This document shows positions 1 to 12,800 of a DNA stretch of 64,000 nucleotides, piece by piece. Location of the stretch: assembly GCF_048564905.1 (NCBI RefSeq), contig NC_133014.1, positions 11,479,136 to 11,543,135 on the forward strand. The letters run 5' to 3'. Source of the stretch: Vicugna pacos. Its lineage: Eukaryota; Chordata; Mammalia; Artiodactyla; Camelidae. The translations under genes were made by a program, and so were the position numbers. Numbering within the stretch: position 1 is the stretch's first letter; every line of letters begins with the position of its first letter. Under the pieces are notes generated by a model that saw only the letters and a program-made list of their open reading frames with translations, searched no databases and was not told the DNA's origin.

Positions 1-84
1 CAACACAGAGACATTTTATCTCACTTTGCTCACAAGAGAGGCTCCCCTGTCCTGCCCCAAGAATCTCCCCACAGCGCTGCCCCC

Positions 85-150
85 ACCAGGGCATTTGCAT
101 GTGGCTCCCTGGGGGGGACCTTCCCTGGCAAGTCCCAGATAAAAGCTCAG
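85..150 (+). promoter_or_regulatory. IGKV2 promoter (gene at 201)
   Basis: The sequence shows a perfect light-chain octamer ATTTGCAT at 93-100 and a TATA-like ATAAAAG at 139-145. They lie about 100 and 60 nt upstream of the leader ATG. This is the standard spacing for a kappa V promoter, where Oct-1/Oct-2 bind the octamer in B cells. Confidence 0.85.
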
Positions 151-200
151 CTCTAGCCTGGCTTTGACTCATCGGGACGCATCAGGTCCGACTGCTGAAA

Positions 201-1011
201 ATGAGGCTCCCTGCTCAGCTCCTGGGGCTCCTCCTGCTCTGGGTCCCAGGTAAGGATGGAGGGGAGATGAGGAGGAGAATGCGGGGTGAGCTCTGGGGCA
301 CCACTGCTCCCCTGTGTGCTCTGTCTGCACATCACATGTGCATAACTGGTCCTGCTGATGGGCGTGTGATGTTTAGATCTGAGAGAATGAGGAAGGCTCC
401 CGAAGGAACGAGGACTTGTGCTCTGGTCAGGACTGTGATGGGGGAAGTGGGTTAGCTTAGGTAATGTTTAGAGGCCTCTTTTCACTTCACAGACATCAGG
501 TTCATTATTGTGGTTGTGCAGTACTGTTGTATGAAATAAAAGCACAAATAATGAGACGAAAACAAAGTTGTATTTTTGATAAAAGTATTTTGATAAAATA
601 TTTTGAAACAGTTTGATAAAATAAATAGGAAATTGGAAACAGTGAAATATGCTACTACAATTTGTATGTAACTTGGTACTTCTCTGTCATTGCTTTAGGG
701 TCCAGTGGGGACGTTGTGCTGACCCAGACCCCAGGCTCCCTGTCTGTCATCCCTGGAGAGTCAGCCTCCATCTCCTGCAAGGCTAGTCAGAGCCTCGTAC
801 ACTCTGATGGAAAGACCTATTTGTATTGGCTCCTACAGAAGCCAGGCCAATCTCCACAGCGACTGATCTATCAAGTTTCCAACCGTGGCTCTGGGGTCCC
901 AGACAGGTTCACTGGCAGCGGGTCAGGGACAGATTTCACCCTGAAAATCAGCGGGGTGAAGGCTGAGGATGCTGGAGTGTATTACTGTGCTCAAGCTATA
1001 TATGATCCTCC
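201..1011 (+). CDS. IGKV2: Immunoglobulin kappa variable gene, IGKV2 subgroup, apparently functional
   Basis: This germline V segment encodes the variable domain of a kappa light chain after joining to a J segment. Exon 1 (201-249, 49 nt) encodes the signal peptide core [16 protein letters not shown] and ends in a split Gly codon before the donor GTAAGG. Exon 2 (699-1011) follows a TTTAG acceptor. It starts with the leader tail GSSG and continues as mature [13 protein letters not shown]. It has Cys23 in ISCKASQ, a long IGKV2-type CDR1 ([11 protein letters not shown]), a Trp in [13 protein letters not shown], an FR3 [19 protein letters not shown], and VYYC followed by AQAIYDPP. There are no stops or frame breaks, and the RSS follows directly. 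The promoter, leader and 3' flank are shared with the copies at 18.0 and 27.5 kb. The subgroup is clear; I cannot give an allele or locus name. Confidence 0.93.
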
Positions 1012-1039
1012 CACAGTGGTCCAGCCCTGAACACAAACC
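1012..1039 (+). other. V-RSS (12-spacer) of the IGKV2 gene at 201
   Basis: Consensus heptamer CACAGTG at 1012-1018, a 12-nt spacer, and nonamer ACACAAACC at 1031-1039, which differs from the consensus ACAAAAACC at one base. It is a RAG target that should recombine with a 23-spacer J-kappa RSS. Confidence 0.92.
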
Positions 1040-2260
1040 TTCCCGCCCGGGGTGGCCCAGCTGCCCAGTGCGTTGCTTCTCTGGGGACCTGACAGCAGAC
1101 TCTCTGAGTCTGTGTAAGAGGAAGATGTTGGGGCTCCCAGGGGACCAGGTCGCAGCTGAGGGCTCGGGCCACGAGTACTCCTGCTGCTCCGCAGGTGCAG
1201 CCCCGCCAGCGGCACAGCCTGGTCCCGGCAGGGGCAGCAGGGACCTGAGGGGCCCGGGTCCCGTGAGCCGCCAGTGATGTGAACGGGAGGCTGAGTGCAG
1301 CCCGGCCTCCTCCTCCTGCCTCGTCTCCGTGTGTCACTGAGACGTATCCAGTCTAACAACCCGACCAGCGACACAGACACGTGGCACCAAAAGTCTAACG
1401 CACGTGGGGAGTGAGCAGCTTGGGGTGTAGTTTTCTCAGGAGAATATTTGTGAATATCAGTAAATTGCTATTTTCCCAGTTGATCAATTTTCTCCTTCTT
1501 TACTACTTATGTGACCTCCTCCTTTAACACGTTAGAAAAAGTGTTGTGCACACGCTGTGTTCCAGGGGAGTGTGAATGAGGACAGTGAATAGAAATGTTT
1601 AATTTTTGAGTATTTAAATACAATTATTCAAATCCACAGCAAATATAGGAATTCAATGCCACAAGGCTTTGATTTACCTCAGTTACACTTTTCTGAGTGA
1701 AAACGAGGTCCTTTTGATTTTAAAAACGAGCTTAAAAAAGGAACCGTAAAACTGAATGAAAGAGAACATAAAGTTGACTCCACATACCAAAGGAAAACCT
1801 AGAAGGATATGAGAGGTTTTTTTTTCACTCTCAAGTGGTAAACACATTAAGACCATGTAACCTAAGTAATATTTTAGGTATGACAAATTTAATACTCTAG
1901 TGTCATAAGAAAATGTTTCAAACAATAAATAAATGGATTATTGTCACAAGAGGTGGTCATTCACTGAAGATCAACCTGAATAACACATTTCATTTGGAAA
2001 TGTACAGAGAACGTAATTCCCAGCATTGAATATATTTCATTTGCGGTCGTGTTCCAAGTGACGTCTGACCTGATAATGTGTCATGTCGGTTACATGTAAC
2101 AACACACAGTGAGAGGACAGTAAAGGGAGGGCTGAATCGATGAAACACCTGATCCTCTTTCTGGTGAAGAAAATCATTTCGAGATGAAGATAATGGGTTT
2201 ATGGCAAGTGAAATTAAAATTTCACATTTAGACCCTGATCTTCGCACTGACGTCGTGTGC

Positions 2261-3519
2261 TCATGAATGTTTGACTGACTCGCACCCCGCCTTCTGGAAT
2301 ACCTACACCTGTGACGTGCTCTAGAGCCCCTGCAATTTCTTGCTTATCACTGTTCTTTGATGTTACAGCATCTGTACGGTATCCTACAGTGGGATGCAAC
2401 GTGGAGCATCCAGACGTCACATTGTCCTCAACCTACATTGTGACAGAGAGCAAGACAGTTACTGTCCTGGACCCAAGACCGAAGATGCGAGCCTCTGTTC
2501 CTTCTAGAAAACAAGCCATACTAAGGAACTGCCTCAGAGCGTGTCTTCCCCCTGCTCCTCTGCCATGTGTGTGACCAAGCATGGGTGAAACTCTTTGCAA
2601 AGAGTGGTGTGGAGTCTCAGTTACGCAAGGTCTGCAGGCAGTTCTAATGCTCTGCTCTGCAGCCTGGTGCGTGTAATAACAATGCCATGGAGTCCACTCA
2701 GAATTTTGCTAAGAATAGGGATTGCATTTTAGGTATTTTTACCCTTTGAAGGGTAAAATTTATATTATTTCCCACCAGGCACGTTGACTTGCGTCACACC
2801 CATAAGCTAGATTACCTCCTCTGTTCAGAAGGTCGAAGCCCAGATCTGCGCACGCTGTTGTCCTGTATGTTCTAAGCCACTCTCCGTCACTCAGGTCCTT
2901 ATCAGGGACTGGTCACTGACTGTCAGCAGGATCCAGCTTAGGCAGGGGCAGCACTGGGCTGTGGACACGGGGTTCTGACCCTCTGGGTCCTGTGCTCAGG
3001 TTCTAGGGAGGAAGGGATCATGGGGTACCCACGTGACGGATTCCTATGTTTTGTGGCACTGAGGCTGAGCCCACTGCTCAGCGATTCCTGCCCTCATGAT
3101 CGGCCAGCATGACGTTGCTGGGAAGACCCTGGGGTGGGACGTGGTTAACCCTGGGGCATGTTTGTTTTTCATTACACCTCTGGTCTCCAACAGGATGATT
3201 GGCTTATTGAGGAGAGCAATCACTGTGTGTTCCCTTCAGAGTCTGGTTTAGTGGTGATGTCATAGTACCAGCTCCATGAGTAACTCTGCTTCTGTTTCTG
3301 ATAAGAGTGAAGTCAAAAGTTTTAAGTCAAAAGGCAAAGCCTGGGTGAGACCAGGGCTTGGGTGTTGAGTTCTCTGTGATGGAACCAAGCTCACAGCTCC
3401 AAGAGCGCCAGCCCTGCAGGTGGATGGGACACCAGAGCCATTTCCCCACACACTTCAGGGTGCAGATGTGGTTAAACTCCCCCAATATCCTTTCACAGGC
3501 TCAGTGCTCCCTTGCACAG
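2261..3519. other. Intergenic, with a diverged dispersed repeat at about 2,290-2,560
   Basis: There is no V exon here. The stretch at about 2,290-2,560 resembles 39,930-40,180 in phrase order: 'tctagag-ccctgcaat', then 'gatg-catc', then 'gtgacagagac/agcaaga', then 'actgtcctgg-cc-aagac'. It looks like two copies of an old repeat that I cannot name. About 3,080-3,260 partly matches 30,510-30,620. Confidence 0.4.
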
Positions 3520-3640
3520 GTGTGGAAACCCCTCATCAGAGCACACGGGCAGTTCGCCCAAAGTCATTCTCTCAGGGAGGGACGGGACGAGGATTTGAAC
3601 CCAGGTCTGTCTGACATTAAAATCTTCCATGAGGCTAAAT
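3520..3640 (+). mobile_element. MIR SINE fragment
   Basis: The stretch ending in the phrase 'gaggatttgaacccaggtct' followed by 'gtctgac' is the 3' half of a mammalian-wide interspersed repeat. It is old and diverged, and it is no longer mobile. Confidence 0.75.
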
Positions 3641-3799
3641 GCACCTCATAGAAGAGCTCCTGGCCTATGAAATGGAAGACAAAACAAAAGCAGAGGACAG
3701 TATGAAATTCACGGCTCCCTGTTGCCTCTGCCCTGCCCCACGCTGACCTGAGTGTTAAAATTGGCCCCTCCTGCAGTGTTACCACAGAACACAACTCCC

Positions 3800-4505
3800 T
3801 GGTGCAGCCGTTATGCAAAACAGTCTGGAGGGCCTCAAAAGACTGAAAATAGACTTACCACATGATGCAGCAGTCCCACTCCTGGGCATATTTCCTGAGG
3901 GAAGTCTAATTCTAAAAGAGACATGCGCCCCAATGTTCATAGCATTTACAATAGCCAAGACATGGAAACAAACAAAATGTCCACCATGACTGGATAAAGA
4001 AGCCATGGTATATTTATACAATGGAATACTACTCAGCCATAAAAAGGAATAAAATAATGCCATTTGCAGCAACATGGATGCACCTGGAGATTGTCATTGT
4101 AAATGAAGTAAGCCAGAATCAGAGAGAAAAATATCATATGATATCATTCATATGTGGATTCTTAAAAAAAAAAGACAGATGAAATTATTTACAAAACAGA
4201 AACAGACTCACAACCATAGAAAACAAACTTATGGTTACCAAGAGGGAAGAGGGGTGGGAAGGAATAAATTGGGAATTTGAGATTTGCAGATAGTGACTAA
4301 TATGTATAAAATAGATAAAGAACAGTTTTGTACTGTGTAGCACAGAGAACTATGTTCAATATCTTACAATAACTTATGGTGAAAGAGAATACGAAAATGA
4401 AAAAATATATATTCGTGTATGACTAAAGCATTATACTATGCAGAAGAAATTGACACAACATTGTAAATTGACTAGACTTCAGTAAATAAATATATTTTAA
4501 AACAA
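3800..4505 (+). mobile_element. L1 LINE 3' end, 5'-truncated
   Basis: Typical L1 tail in forward orientation. The 3' end of ORF2 contains the phrases for 'actggataaagaagccatgg' and 'tactactcagccataaaaag'. A 3' UTR follows, with 'agtaagccag', 'cagaaacagactcacaacca' and an A-rich end near 4,500. It lacks everything upstream of the ORF2 tail. Similar tails occur at 8.8, 29.6 and 38.8 kb on this strand and at 16.6, 19.3, 56.3 and 60.8 kb on the other. Confidence 0.85.
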
Positions 4506-5689
4506 CACAGTTCTCTCTAAACCTCTATAAATTCTAAGGGACCTTATTCCAGTTTGGGGGGGAGGGCATTCTTGTATCCCTCCGGCCCCTTCCTTGTCTT
4601 CTTGTTCCCTTCCTGTTCCTTTACTTTTAGTCCCTCCCTTTCACTGAGTTATCTTCCTACTATTTGAAAAAAAAGCCAACAACAGCCTCCCCCCTCGCCT
4701 GTCCCATTCCTGTGCTGTGACCTCTAGGCTCTCAGACACCCAGGTCGTGAATGAACTAGTCAATTACCTTTTCCGAGAGACTTTTGCTAAGAGAAATTCC
4801 AGTGCTGGCTCTCCTTACAGGAAAATGTTTTCCGTCTCTTTTCAAAAGTGACACCTTGAACCAGCTCTCCTGTGATACATTTCTTCTCGGCCAGCCTAGA
4901 ATCACACCAGACAGCAGACTTTAACAGCGGCAGAGTAGAACGACTGCCAGCAAGAGGGAAGCTGTTGAGGTTTTGAAAACGTCAGCACAATTGTTACAAA
5001 CTTCTTGAATAATTTCAGGGCCCATCTTTCATTTTCTCCCACAGATCGCCAACCCACGTGCTTCCTGCACAGGGACTCTCCTCTCTCACTTTCAGGCTCC
5101 CTCCCCTACATCCTTGGATCAGCTTTGTCCACTTAAGAAACTGCCCGCCATTGCCTTGGGGCCCATGTGTAGACATCAGTAAATTCGGACTCCAGCCTGC
5201 ACAATAGTCAGAGGTGTGCGCTGATACAGTCGATGAGCTTCCTGATGAGACCAGCTCAGGTCCCCGGGGACCTCTGCTCAGCGGGCCCCCCCCTCCCCCG
5301 CAGGCTCTGAGGCTCCCGCCCCTAAGACCAGGGTCTGGATTCTTTCCTCCCACAGGTACAGCTTCCCTCAGGACTCACTCGGGACTTCTCCAGGCTGTGA
5401 ATCCAGAACCACCTTCCTGCCTCCCGTCCCAGGAACCCAGCACCAACTGCCCCAAATTTTACTTCGTAAACCCTCAAATTGCACTAGTGATATGAAAAGG
5501 AGGAATGATTAAAGAAAAAAGAACACTCAAACCTTGAAAATTGGGTTAATCAATAAATCATTCAGAATAACTCACTCCAAACTGTACCTGTTGCCTTCAG
5601 AATCTACAGACTCCTACCTCGCATTGATTTGTGTGTGTGTGTTTGTGCTGGGAAACTACGTCCTGTATTCGTTTTGGAGATAATTCCTC
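4506..5689. other. Intergenic, no gene recognised
   Basis: Mixed-composition sequence with no V motif, splice-flanked exon or RSS that I can see. A short (GT)n run lies at about 5,628-5,642. Confidence 0.4.
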
Positions 5690-6663
5690 CACCTTCCCCA
5701 GACGTCTCAAATTCCAGAAACTTGCTTGCAGCTGCAGCCAGGACCAAGGTGGAAACTGTGGGCCACTTGCGACTTCTCCTGGGCCCCTGCATTCAGCCAC
5801 TGAACACGTGCTTCCAAGGGGACTCTGAGGTTTTAATTATACAAGATCTGAAAATGGTTTCTTAAGACTTGGACATTTTAACCAATACTTATTTTTAAAT
5901 TTTCGGTACTTTTCTCCTCTCCTTCTCTCCTCAGGACTTTAATTATCCCAACTACTTGAAGCTATCCCCCAGCTCCCTGATGGTTTGTTCATTTTTTAAA
6001 AAAAACTTTTAAAATCACTGATGTCCATTTTGGTTCTTTTCTCTAACAAGGGTCACTCGCCTTTTCTTTCACGTGATCTAGTCTTGTCCTGATGCCCCTG
6101 AATTATAGGAGCCTCCACTCTGGTGGTGGGAACAGCTGTGTTCCTGGCTGTGCGTGAGCTCCGAGCTCGGTGGAGTTCTCCTCTCATATTTTCAGGCAGA
6201 TCTTTCTCCAGCCTTGATGGGTTCCTCACACCTGTGCCTTGGTCAGTGCAGGGTCGAGTGTGCAATGGACACTCTGTAGCTATCCTGGGTTCTGTGTCTG
6301 TGCTGCTAAGGTATCACACCAGGAGCATGAGGGAATCCGACCAAAAATGAGTCCTCTCTGACCTCAGTAGTATCTCGAGGTGCAGGACGCAGAGAGCCTG
6401 GTAAATTTCCTGCAGTTTCTTGAAAGATGTCAACCCTGCTGGACCCTCTCTCAGATGGAGACCTGGCAAAGAGACTATTACGGACTTAAAGAGAGTAAGC
6501 AAGGAAATCTACTCACAGGGTAGGGGACTCATCCTGCTGTATGTTCTCCAAGGAGAAACACATTCTCTGCAGGCAAGTTTGTTCCGCCCTGCTCGGACCT
6601 GGGACCCCGGGGAGAGACTGCACCTGCGCCGTCACTGAGGGAGGCCAGCCCTGCAGCTGTGCC

Positions 6664-6760
6664 CAGCCCCGCCCCGCCCCGCCCCCTGCTGATTTGCATG
6701 TTCCCAGAGCACAGCCCACTGCCCGGGACACTTGTTGATATGCTGGTCACACCCTGTGCA
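6664..6760 (+). promoter_or_regulatory. IGKV1 promoter (gene at 6793)
   Basis: Perfect octamer ATTTGCAT at 6692-6699, preceded by a run of GC boxes (GCCCCGCCCC units, about 6,666-6,687). The leader ATG is 93 nt downstream of the octamer. The GC-box run is also present before the IGKV1 gene at 53.8 kb, but the 37.6 kb copy lacks it. Confidence 0.82.
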
Positions 6761-6792
6761 GGAGTCAGTCTCATTCAGGACACAGAGTGAAC

Positions 6793-7331
6793 ATGAGGGC
6801 CCCCGCTCAGCTCCTCGGTCTCCTGCTGCTCTGGCTCCCAGGTAAGGACGGAGACACTGGGGATCACTCACGCTGTGACACCTGCCGCCTTGTCATTGCT
6901 CGCTATTGGACCCCTGAGTGTCTCTATGGATCTGGGACATTTGAACATCACCTCAGCCCAGACAGTCCCCAGGAAAGTCTCTTATAACATGATTAATTGT
7001 GTGGATATGTGTGTTTCTTGTTTCCCATCTCAGGTGCCAGGTGTGCTACCCAGATGACCCAGTCTCCCTCCTCCCTGTCTGCATCTCTGGGAGACAGAGT
7101 CACCATCACCTGCCAGGCCAGTCAGAGCATCAGCAGTTACTTAGCCTGGTATCAGCAGAAACCAGGGCAAGCTCCTAAGCTCCTGATCTATGGTGCATCC
7201 AGACTGCAAACCGGGGTCCCTTCCAGGTTCAGCGGCAGTGGATCAGGGACAAGTTTCACCCTCACCATCAGCGGCCTGGAGGCTGAAGATGCCGGGACTT
7301 ACTACTGTCAGCAGTATTACAGTGCACCTCC
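6793..7331 (+). CDS. IGKV1: Immunoglobulin kappa variable gene, IGKV1 subgroup, apparently functional
   Basis: This is a germline kappa V segment. Exon 1 (6793-6841) encodes [16 protein letters not shown] and meets a GTAAGG donor. The usual IGKV1 start Met-Asp-Met is reduced here: the codon two before the ATG is GTG, so the ATG at 6793 is chosen. Exon 2 (7034-7331) follows CATCTCAG. It gives the leader tail GARC and mature [18 protein letters not shown], with Cys23 in TITCQASQ, a short CDR1 QSISSY, the [12 protein letters not shown] core, [19 protein letters not shown], and TYYC followed by QQYYSAPP. All conserved framework residues are present, there are no stops, and the RSS is perfect. The 3' half of the exon is almost identical to the IGKV1 copies at 37.8 and 54.0 kb. 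Confidence 0.93.
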
Positions 7332-7359
7332 CACAGTGTTACAGGCCAGAACAAAAACC
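7332..7359 (+). other. V-RSS (12-spacer) of the IGKV1 gene at 6793
   Basis: Heptamer CACAGTG (7332-7338), 12-nt spacer, and nonamer ACAAAAACC (7351-7359). Both elements match the consensus exactly, so this is one of the best recombination signals in the window. Confidence 0.94.
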
Positions 7360-7560
7360 ACCGGGGGAGGCAGACGTGTGAACCTGGGCTGCCCCAGCTG
7401 CTCCTCCAGGTGCCTCCATCTGCTGAGACAGTTTTTTAGATGCACCCACACTTTGTAGGTCTTTTACAGGTTTTAGTTGAAGAGACGGGGGCCTCCTTGG
7501 CACCCTAGTTCTCATTCCTCCTCCTCAGCTCAGCCTCACAGACCTGAGAGCACTTTTTCT

Positions 7561-8839
7561 ATTTTAATTAAGTAGGAAATCATGACATCTGAGGAGTGTG
7601 AGTTACAGCATTAGGGTTCATCCAGCAAGGGAATTAACAACAAATTTTTCAAGCAGGGATTTTTCTTTTTTAATAGAATTCTATTCTAAACTAACAACGT
7701 TTCAAATGCATGTGGTTATGAAAGTCAGGGAAGAAGATACTAGAAGTGGGGTACGCGTGTGGGCTGGTGGAGTTCTGGTGCTTCCCTGGAAGCCAGGGCA
7801 CACCTGCCACTGAAGGCATAGGCCACCTCATCGTGTGGCCCTCAGGCCTGTCTAGAAAACCCTGGTTGTGGTCCTGATGCTCTCAGCCACCTGCATCACT
7901 TCATTCGGTGATTCTCCAGTCCACACTTCTATCCACGCATCTGCCTGCAGGTGCGATGGGCAGTACTGAAGCCTCCTCTCTGACTCCAGATTTCAGGAGG
8001 AGCCCCTCGGTGAGCAGCTCTACAGGAAACCACTGAAGGAAAAGGGCTTCAGGGAATCTGCTTCCAGGAGATGATGGTGATGATGGGGAGCTGACAGCAG
8101 ACAGCCCAGCATGGACACTGGTTTCCGTCTCTCAGAATTTTGCTGCTTTGTAATGACCCCAGAATGCACGTGGCTGTGCTCCAAGATTCATCAACAAGAT
8201 TGGGATTAGAGCAAGGAACTGCATTCAGCCACAGGGCAAAGAGAAAAATGAGCAAACACATACAAATGTGTACATATTTACATAGAGACATGCTCGAAAC
8301 TTCATACATATAAATACATACAAATATGTGTACTTTATATACATACATATATGTGTGTATGTGTAGCAATCATTTCACAAAAAATCATTTAAAAAAACAT
8401 TTGTAAGAATTTCTTAACAATGAAAAAACAACCAAAGCCAATCAATATGGCATTCTTTTTATACGAAATAAGTTCTATGAGACATGAAAATAACTTGCAG
8501 GTTCCAGAAAGCTGTAGTTGCGTCTGTACTAAGGGAAGCCTGTTAGAAATGCAGCCTAGCAGGACCTAGAACGAGAGTCTGCATTTTCACAAGGTGACAG
8601 GTGATATGGATAAGATTTAAGAAGTTACGTTTTAGGGGATCTTACTTCAGCTAAAGAAATCCATCTTTATTCCCACTGAGGCTATTTGGGAAATTTTATT
8701 AAAGCCACATGTTGGAAACACACCTGATTTAATTTTAAAATTAATACAAATTTACATTTTAAAATATTTTTAACATTGAAATTTGAAAAAAAATAATTAT
8801 CTTTGTGGCTGATCAATTATTTCACAACAAATAAAGTTA
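7561..8839. other. Intergenic, AT-rich, no gene recognised
   Basis: No V motif is seen. A low-complexity stretch of TACATA/TATATG words lies at about 8,250-8,360. Confidence 0.4.
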
Positions 8840-9810
8840 ATAATAGAAAAAACAAACAACCCAATCCAAAAGTGGGTAGAAGACCTAAAGAAGCAATTCT
8901 CCAATGAAGACATACATATGACCAATAGGCATGTGAAAAAATACGCAATATCGCTAATTATCAGAGAAATGCAAATCCAAACTACAATGAGATATCACCT
9001 CATACCAGTCAGAATGGCCATCATTCAACAGTCCACAAATGATAAATGCTGGAGAGGCTGTGGAGAAAAGGGAACCCTCCTACACCATTGGTGGGAATGT
9101 AGTTTGCTGCAGCCATTATGGAAAACATGGATTCCTCAAAAAACTAAAAAAAGACTTACCACATGACCCAGGAATCTCCCACTCCTGAGCATTTATCCAG
9201 AGGGAACTCTAATCCTAAAAGATACATGCACCTCAGTGTTCACAGAAGCACTATTTACAACAGCCAAGACATGGAAACAAACTAAATGTCCATCCACAGA
9301 AGACTGGACAAAGAAGCAGTGGTATATTTATGCAATAGAATACTACTCAGCCATAAAAAAGAATAAAATAATGCCATTTGCAGCAACATGAATAGACCTA
9401 GAGATCATCATTCTAAGTGAAGTAAGCCAGAAAGAGAAAGAAAAATGCCATATATCACTCATATGTGGAATCTAAAAAAAAAAAGACACAAATGAACTTA
9501 TTCACAAAACAGAAACAGACTCAGAGACGTAGAAAACAAACTTGTGGTTACGGGGTGGGGGAAGGGGTGGGAAGAGATAAATTGGGGGTTTGAGATTTGC
9601 AAATATTAATTACTATATATAAAATAGCTACACAACAAGTTTCTTCTGTTGAGCACAGGGAACTAGATTCAATACCTTGTAGTGACCTACAATGGAAAAG
9701 TGTGTGAAAAAAATCCACGTATGTATATGTATGACTGAAACATTATGCGGTTCTCCAGAAATGGTCACATTGCAAAGTGACTCTACTTCTATTAAAATAA
9801 AAACCACTTT
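8840..9810 (+). mobile_element. L1 LINE 3' end, 5'-truncated
   Basis: A forward-strand L1 tail, somewhat longer than the copy at 3.8 kb. It starts inside the ORF2 C-terminal region (phrases for 'agaagacctaaagaagcaat' and 'gctggagaggctgtggagaa'). It runs through 'tactactcagccataaaaaa' into a 3' UTR ending in A-rich sequence near 9,800. The reading frame is broken. Confidence 0.87.
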
Positions 9811-12800
9811 ATGGAATATAGGTTTTAAAAACGTGAGTAATTACCAAAATGAAAGAATAAATCCAAATTGTGTGCACCTGGGTTGAAGATGATTGGACTT
9901 TGATGCTCTTGGGTAGCTTGGTTGGGGAATTTTTTTCCCTCTGAAATTTGCCCTGAGAAGACTGTACCCTAAGTAGTCACCGCACTTCAGTCTGACCCCA
10001 GATGAGACACTATTCGTGGGCTGGTGACCAGCTCAGTGACGTTTAGTGGGACCACCCAGAGCCCTGCCTGGAGCAGCAAACCATTGTTAACAGGAGCATC
10101 TGTGAATATTCAAGGTAACGCTTAGTGTTGTGAGTTTCTGAATTTTGATTGGTTGATTATTAATAATTATACAAAAGCTACCCAAATTAATATTTGCACG
10201 TCTGTCTATGTATATATAGACACATTTTATTAAAGCTGAATAGTAAGCAATCTGTTATAAAGATATTAAGAAAAAATCAAAATGAAATAACATGTGAATA
10301 AAAAGAGTGAAATTTATCTCCTTTAGAGAAATATGTTCACATATAATGTACATGCAGGTGCATAGACATTTATTTGATATGCTGTTTTGGGCACACATTA
10401 TGTAAACAGGAGCTCATGTCTAACTAGAGTTAGGTGGCTCTCACAGTATATCTATTTCTATATATACACACACGTTATGTGCATTTATACAAAATTACCA
10501 TGTAAATGATGTAAATTGAGATGAATCTGATTACTTTCCATCTAGAAATTGGTGTCCAGGACTAGAGATAGGTCTCACTCTGGCTAAGGGAATTTTTTTT
10601 TATTCTTTGTATTCTAAAATTCCTACCAAATGGATGTGCTCCCTTAAACATAATTTCTAATTCTGTGGAAGTCCAAAGGGTATGGATGGAGATGATTGTC
10701 CGAATGTTGAAAATGAAACCATTGCACCCTATGAAATGCCTCATTTTAGGCCGGACAACAATGATGCCACGAGTTCCAAGTGTGCAATAACTTATTAGAT
10801 TTTTTCTTCAATTTTAGGATATAATCTTGTTGAAAAACACACTGTCTAGTTCATAGCACCTGTGATTTATAGACAATAATAACTAAAATAAAGTACCTAT
10901 CAACAAACACAAAGTGGCCTAAATGGCTAGAAAATTGATTACGTAGGTAAGAACGCTTGTCTTCAAATGAGACATAATTCAGTCTGTCGAAGGGAGGCAT
11001 TTCTGGAAATCAAGGAGAGGTATTACGATATTGTGAAGTTTGAACTGAATGCTTCAAGAATATATTTAAAAATTGCCTTTTCATACTACAGGTATTATGC
11101 TACCAGTTATTCGCTTAGTCAACAATTGGCTTGTCTCAAATATTGGCTGAGTGTGTCCCTTAACTTGTTTCTTTGTAAATTAAAGGGCAAGACTGCACAT
11201 TAGAAAACCAGCAGCGCTCAGATTTTAGTGTTTGGAAAACAAGTTAAGGGACAGTTCTGAAAAGCAGCTCCATGGGAAGCTGTAGCTCCCACTTCCTCAG
11301 GGATGGGGTCATCTCAAAGGTGGCCGTGGTGGATGCAGGTCACCTGGGGCTGTTAGCCCGTATATGTGACTGCTCGGCTCCACCTTATGGCCCCCAAGTA
11401 CACTAGGCAGAAGTTATACAGACTTTCATGACCTCTTAGCTCCTCAGAAGACACGCAGAGTTACTTCCACAACCGTAGGACCATTGACATCCAGATGGAG
11501 AAAACGTATGTCGACAGATTCCGTGGGAGGTGTCGCCATCACACTATTAGAGGAACGTGTATGATGGGAGATCTTCTTGTAACCATATTGGGGAATACAG
11601 TACACAACGGTCTCTCTACTCTTTGGCCAAAACAAACCCCATTCCTCCTACAGACAAAATACACCAATGCTCACCCCACCAACCACTCGCAAGTTCTGCT
11701 CCGTCATGGTCAAAATCCAAGCTCTCATTCTGTAAACGGGGCCTTGGGTGGCTAAGTCTCCTTGCCCATGTTTCCTGAAGAGTGTTCCTCCCACCTCAAG
11801 CCCTGAGGTCAGTGTGAGGGGCAGTGGGGTACAGACCCTCTGTGGACACTGCGGGAGACACTTTCGTTGGCAAAGGAGGCACCGAGCAGTCCCTGTTCCA
11901 TGTGCCGCAGGGCAGCACCTCCGCGTTAGACTTCCTACTTTCATTCTTTTTCCCCCTGAGCTGTACGTCATATTCATTTAAGCTACTTCATCAAGTCCGC
12001 CCAGATAATGGGTCCAAAACAACGTCTTCTCTGTGACCCAAATTGTATTATCCTCTGAGGCAGTTTCAATTAGACTTCTTGCATGAAACCTTGACCATTT
12101 TCATTATATTCTGATTTTATTCTTAATTTAGACCTGACTGCATTACCTCAAGTGTAGATATGGCTCCTGTGTAGGATTTTCTAAATTTTGTTTATGTGTT
12201 GTCTCCCCACGCTCCAAATTCCAGAAGTCAGTTACAAAGGGAATTGATGTTATAACCTTGGTCTGTCTTCTGCTGAGCAGCCCCACCCTTACGTTCGATC
12301 CAGGTGAAGGGTTCTGTATGGAAGCTGCCTGAGCTCAAGTCCAATCAATAGCTATTTAAGCAATTAATTGGTTTGAAAAGTATTGCCTGATAACATTCCT
12401 ATAACGTAGTCAGGGTCACTCACAGTGGTCACCGTCAGAGGAAGGCCAGCTGTCACTGATGACTTGGGTGACCAATAAGGGGCTTGCGTGGTTCTCTCAC
12501 TAATGGTCCCCAGTCCATGGGGGGAGCAAGCATCCCTGAGTGGTCGTTCTCAGTTAATGGGCTCTGAACTGCGAACCTCAAAATATCTGTGCCCAGAATG
12601 ACTCTGCATGTTTTCCCAAGAGGCCTTGACTATCAAACCCCTTTTCAATGGACAGGTCCCTGGCTAGATGCCGGTGTCTGCCTCAGTCACGTAAAGACAG
12701 GACACGAGGAAGTCAGCATCTCTGCCTCCAGCTGCACGGGATCCCAGGCGAGGAAAGAGATGGCAAGGAGTTGCGGAGACAGGTGATGACTGCTTCTTCT

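Larger units (their letters stand above)
1..2260 (+). repeat. IGKV2 duplicon, copy 1
   Basis: The gene at 201-1011 with its promoter and about 1.2 kb of 3' flank recurs at about 17,860-20,990 and 27,310-29,460. The similarity carries on past the RSS: the 3' flank up to about 1,400 is nearly base for base the same in all three copies, and it becomes looser further out. The left limit lies at or beyond the window edge. Confidence 0.8.
5690..7560 (+). repeat. IGKV1 duplicon, copy 1
   Basis: The IGKV1 gene and about 1 kb of upstream sequence recur at about 36,480-38,350 and 53,300-54,560. The upstream blocks share ordered phrases such as 'caggacca-ggtgg/gag-aactgtgg' and 'gcatcagggaatc'. The V exons are far more alike than these flanks. 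Confidence 0.7.

Noticed and set aside
1040-1380. Open frames on both strands just 3' of the IGKV2 RSSs (also at 18.8 and 28.2 kb)
   Set aside because: The frames recur because the flank is duplicated, but they differ in reading and length between copies and have no start, splice or domain support.
8250-8370. Possible hairpin or regulatory element in TACATA/TATATG repeats
   Set aside because: Low-complexity AT-rich sequence without a defined unit or symmetric arms that I could establish.
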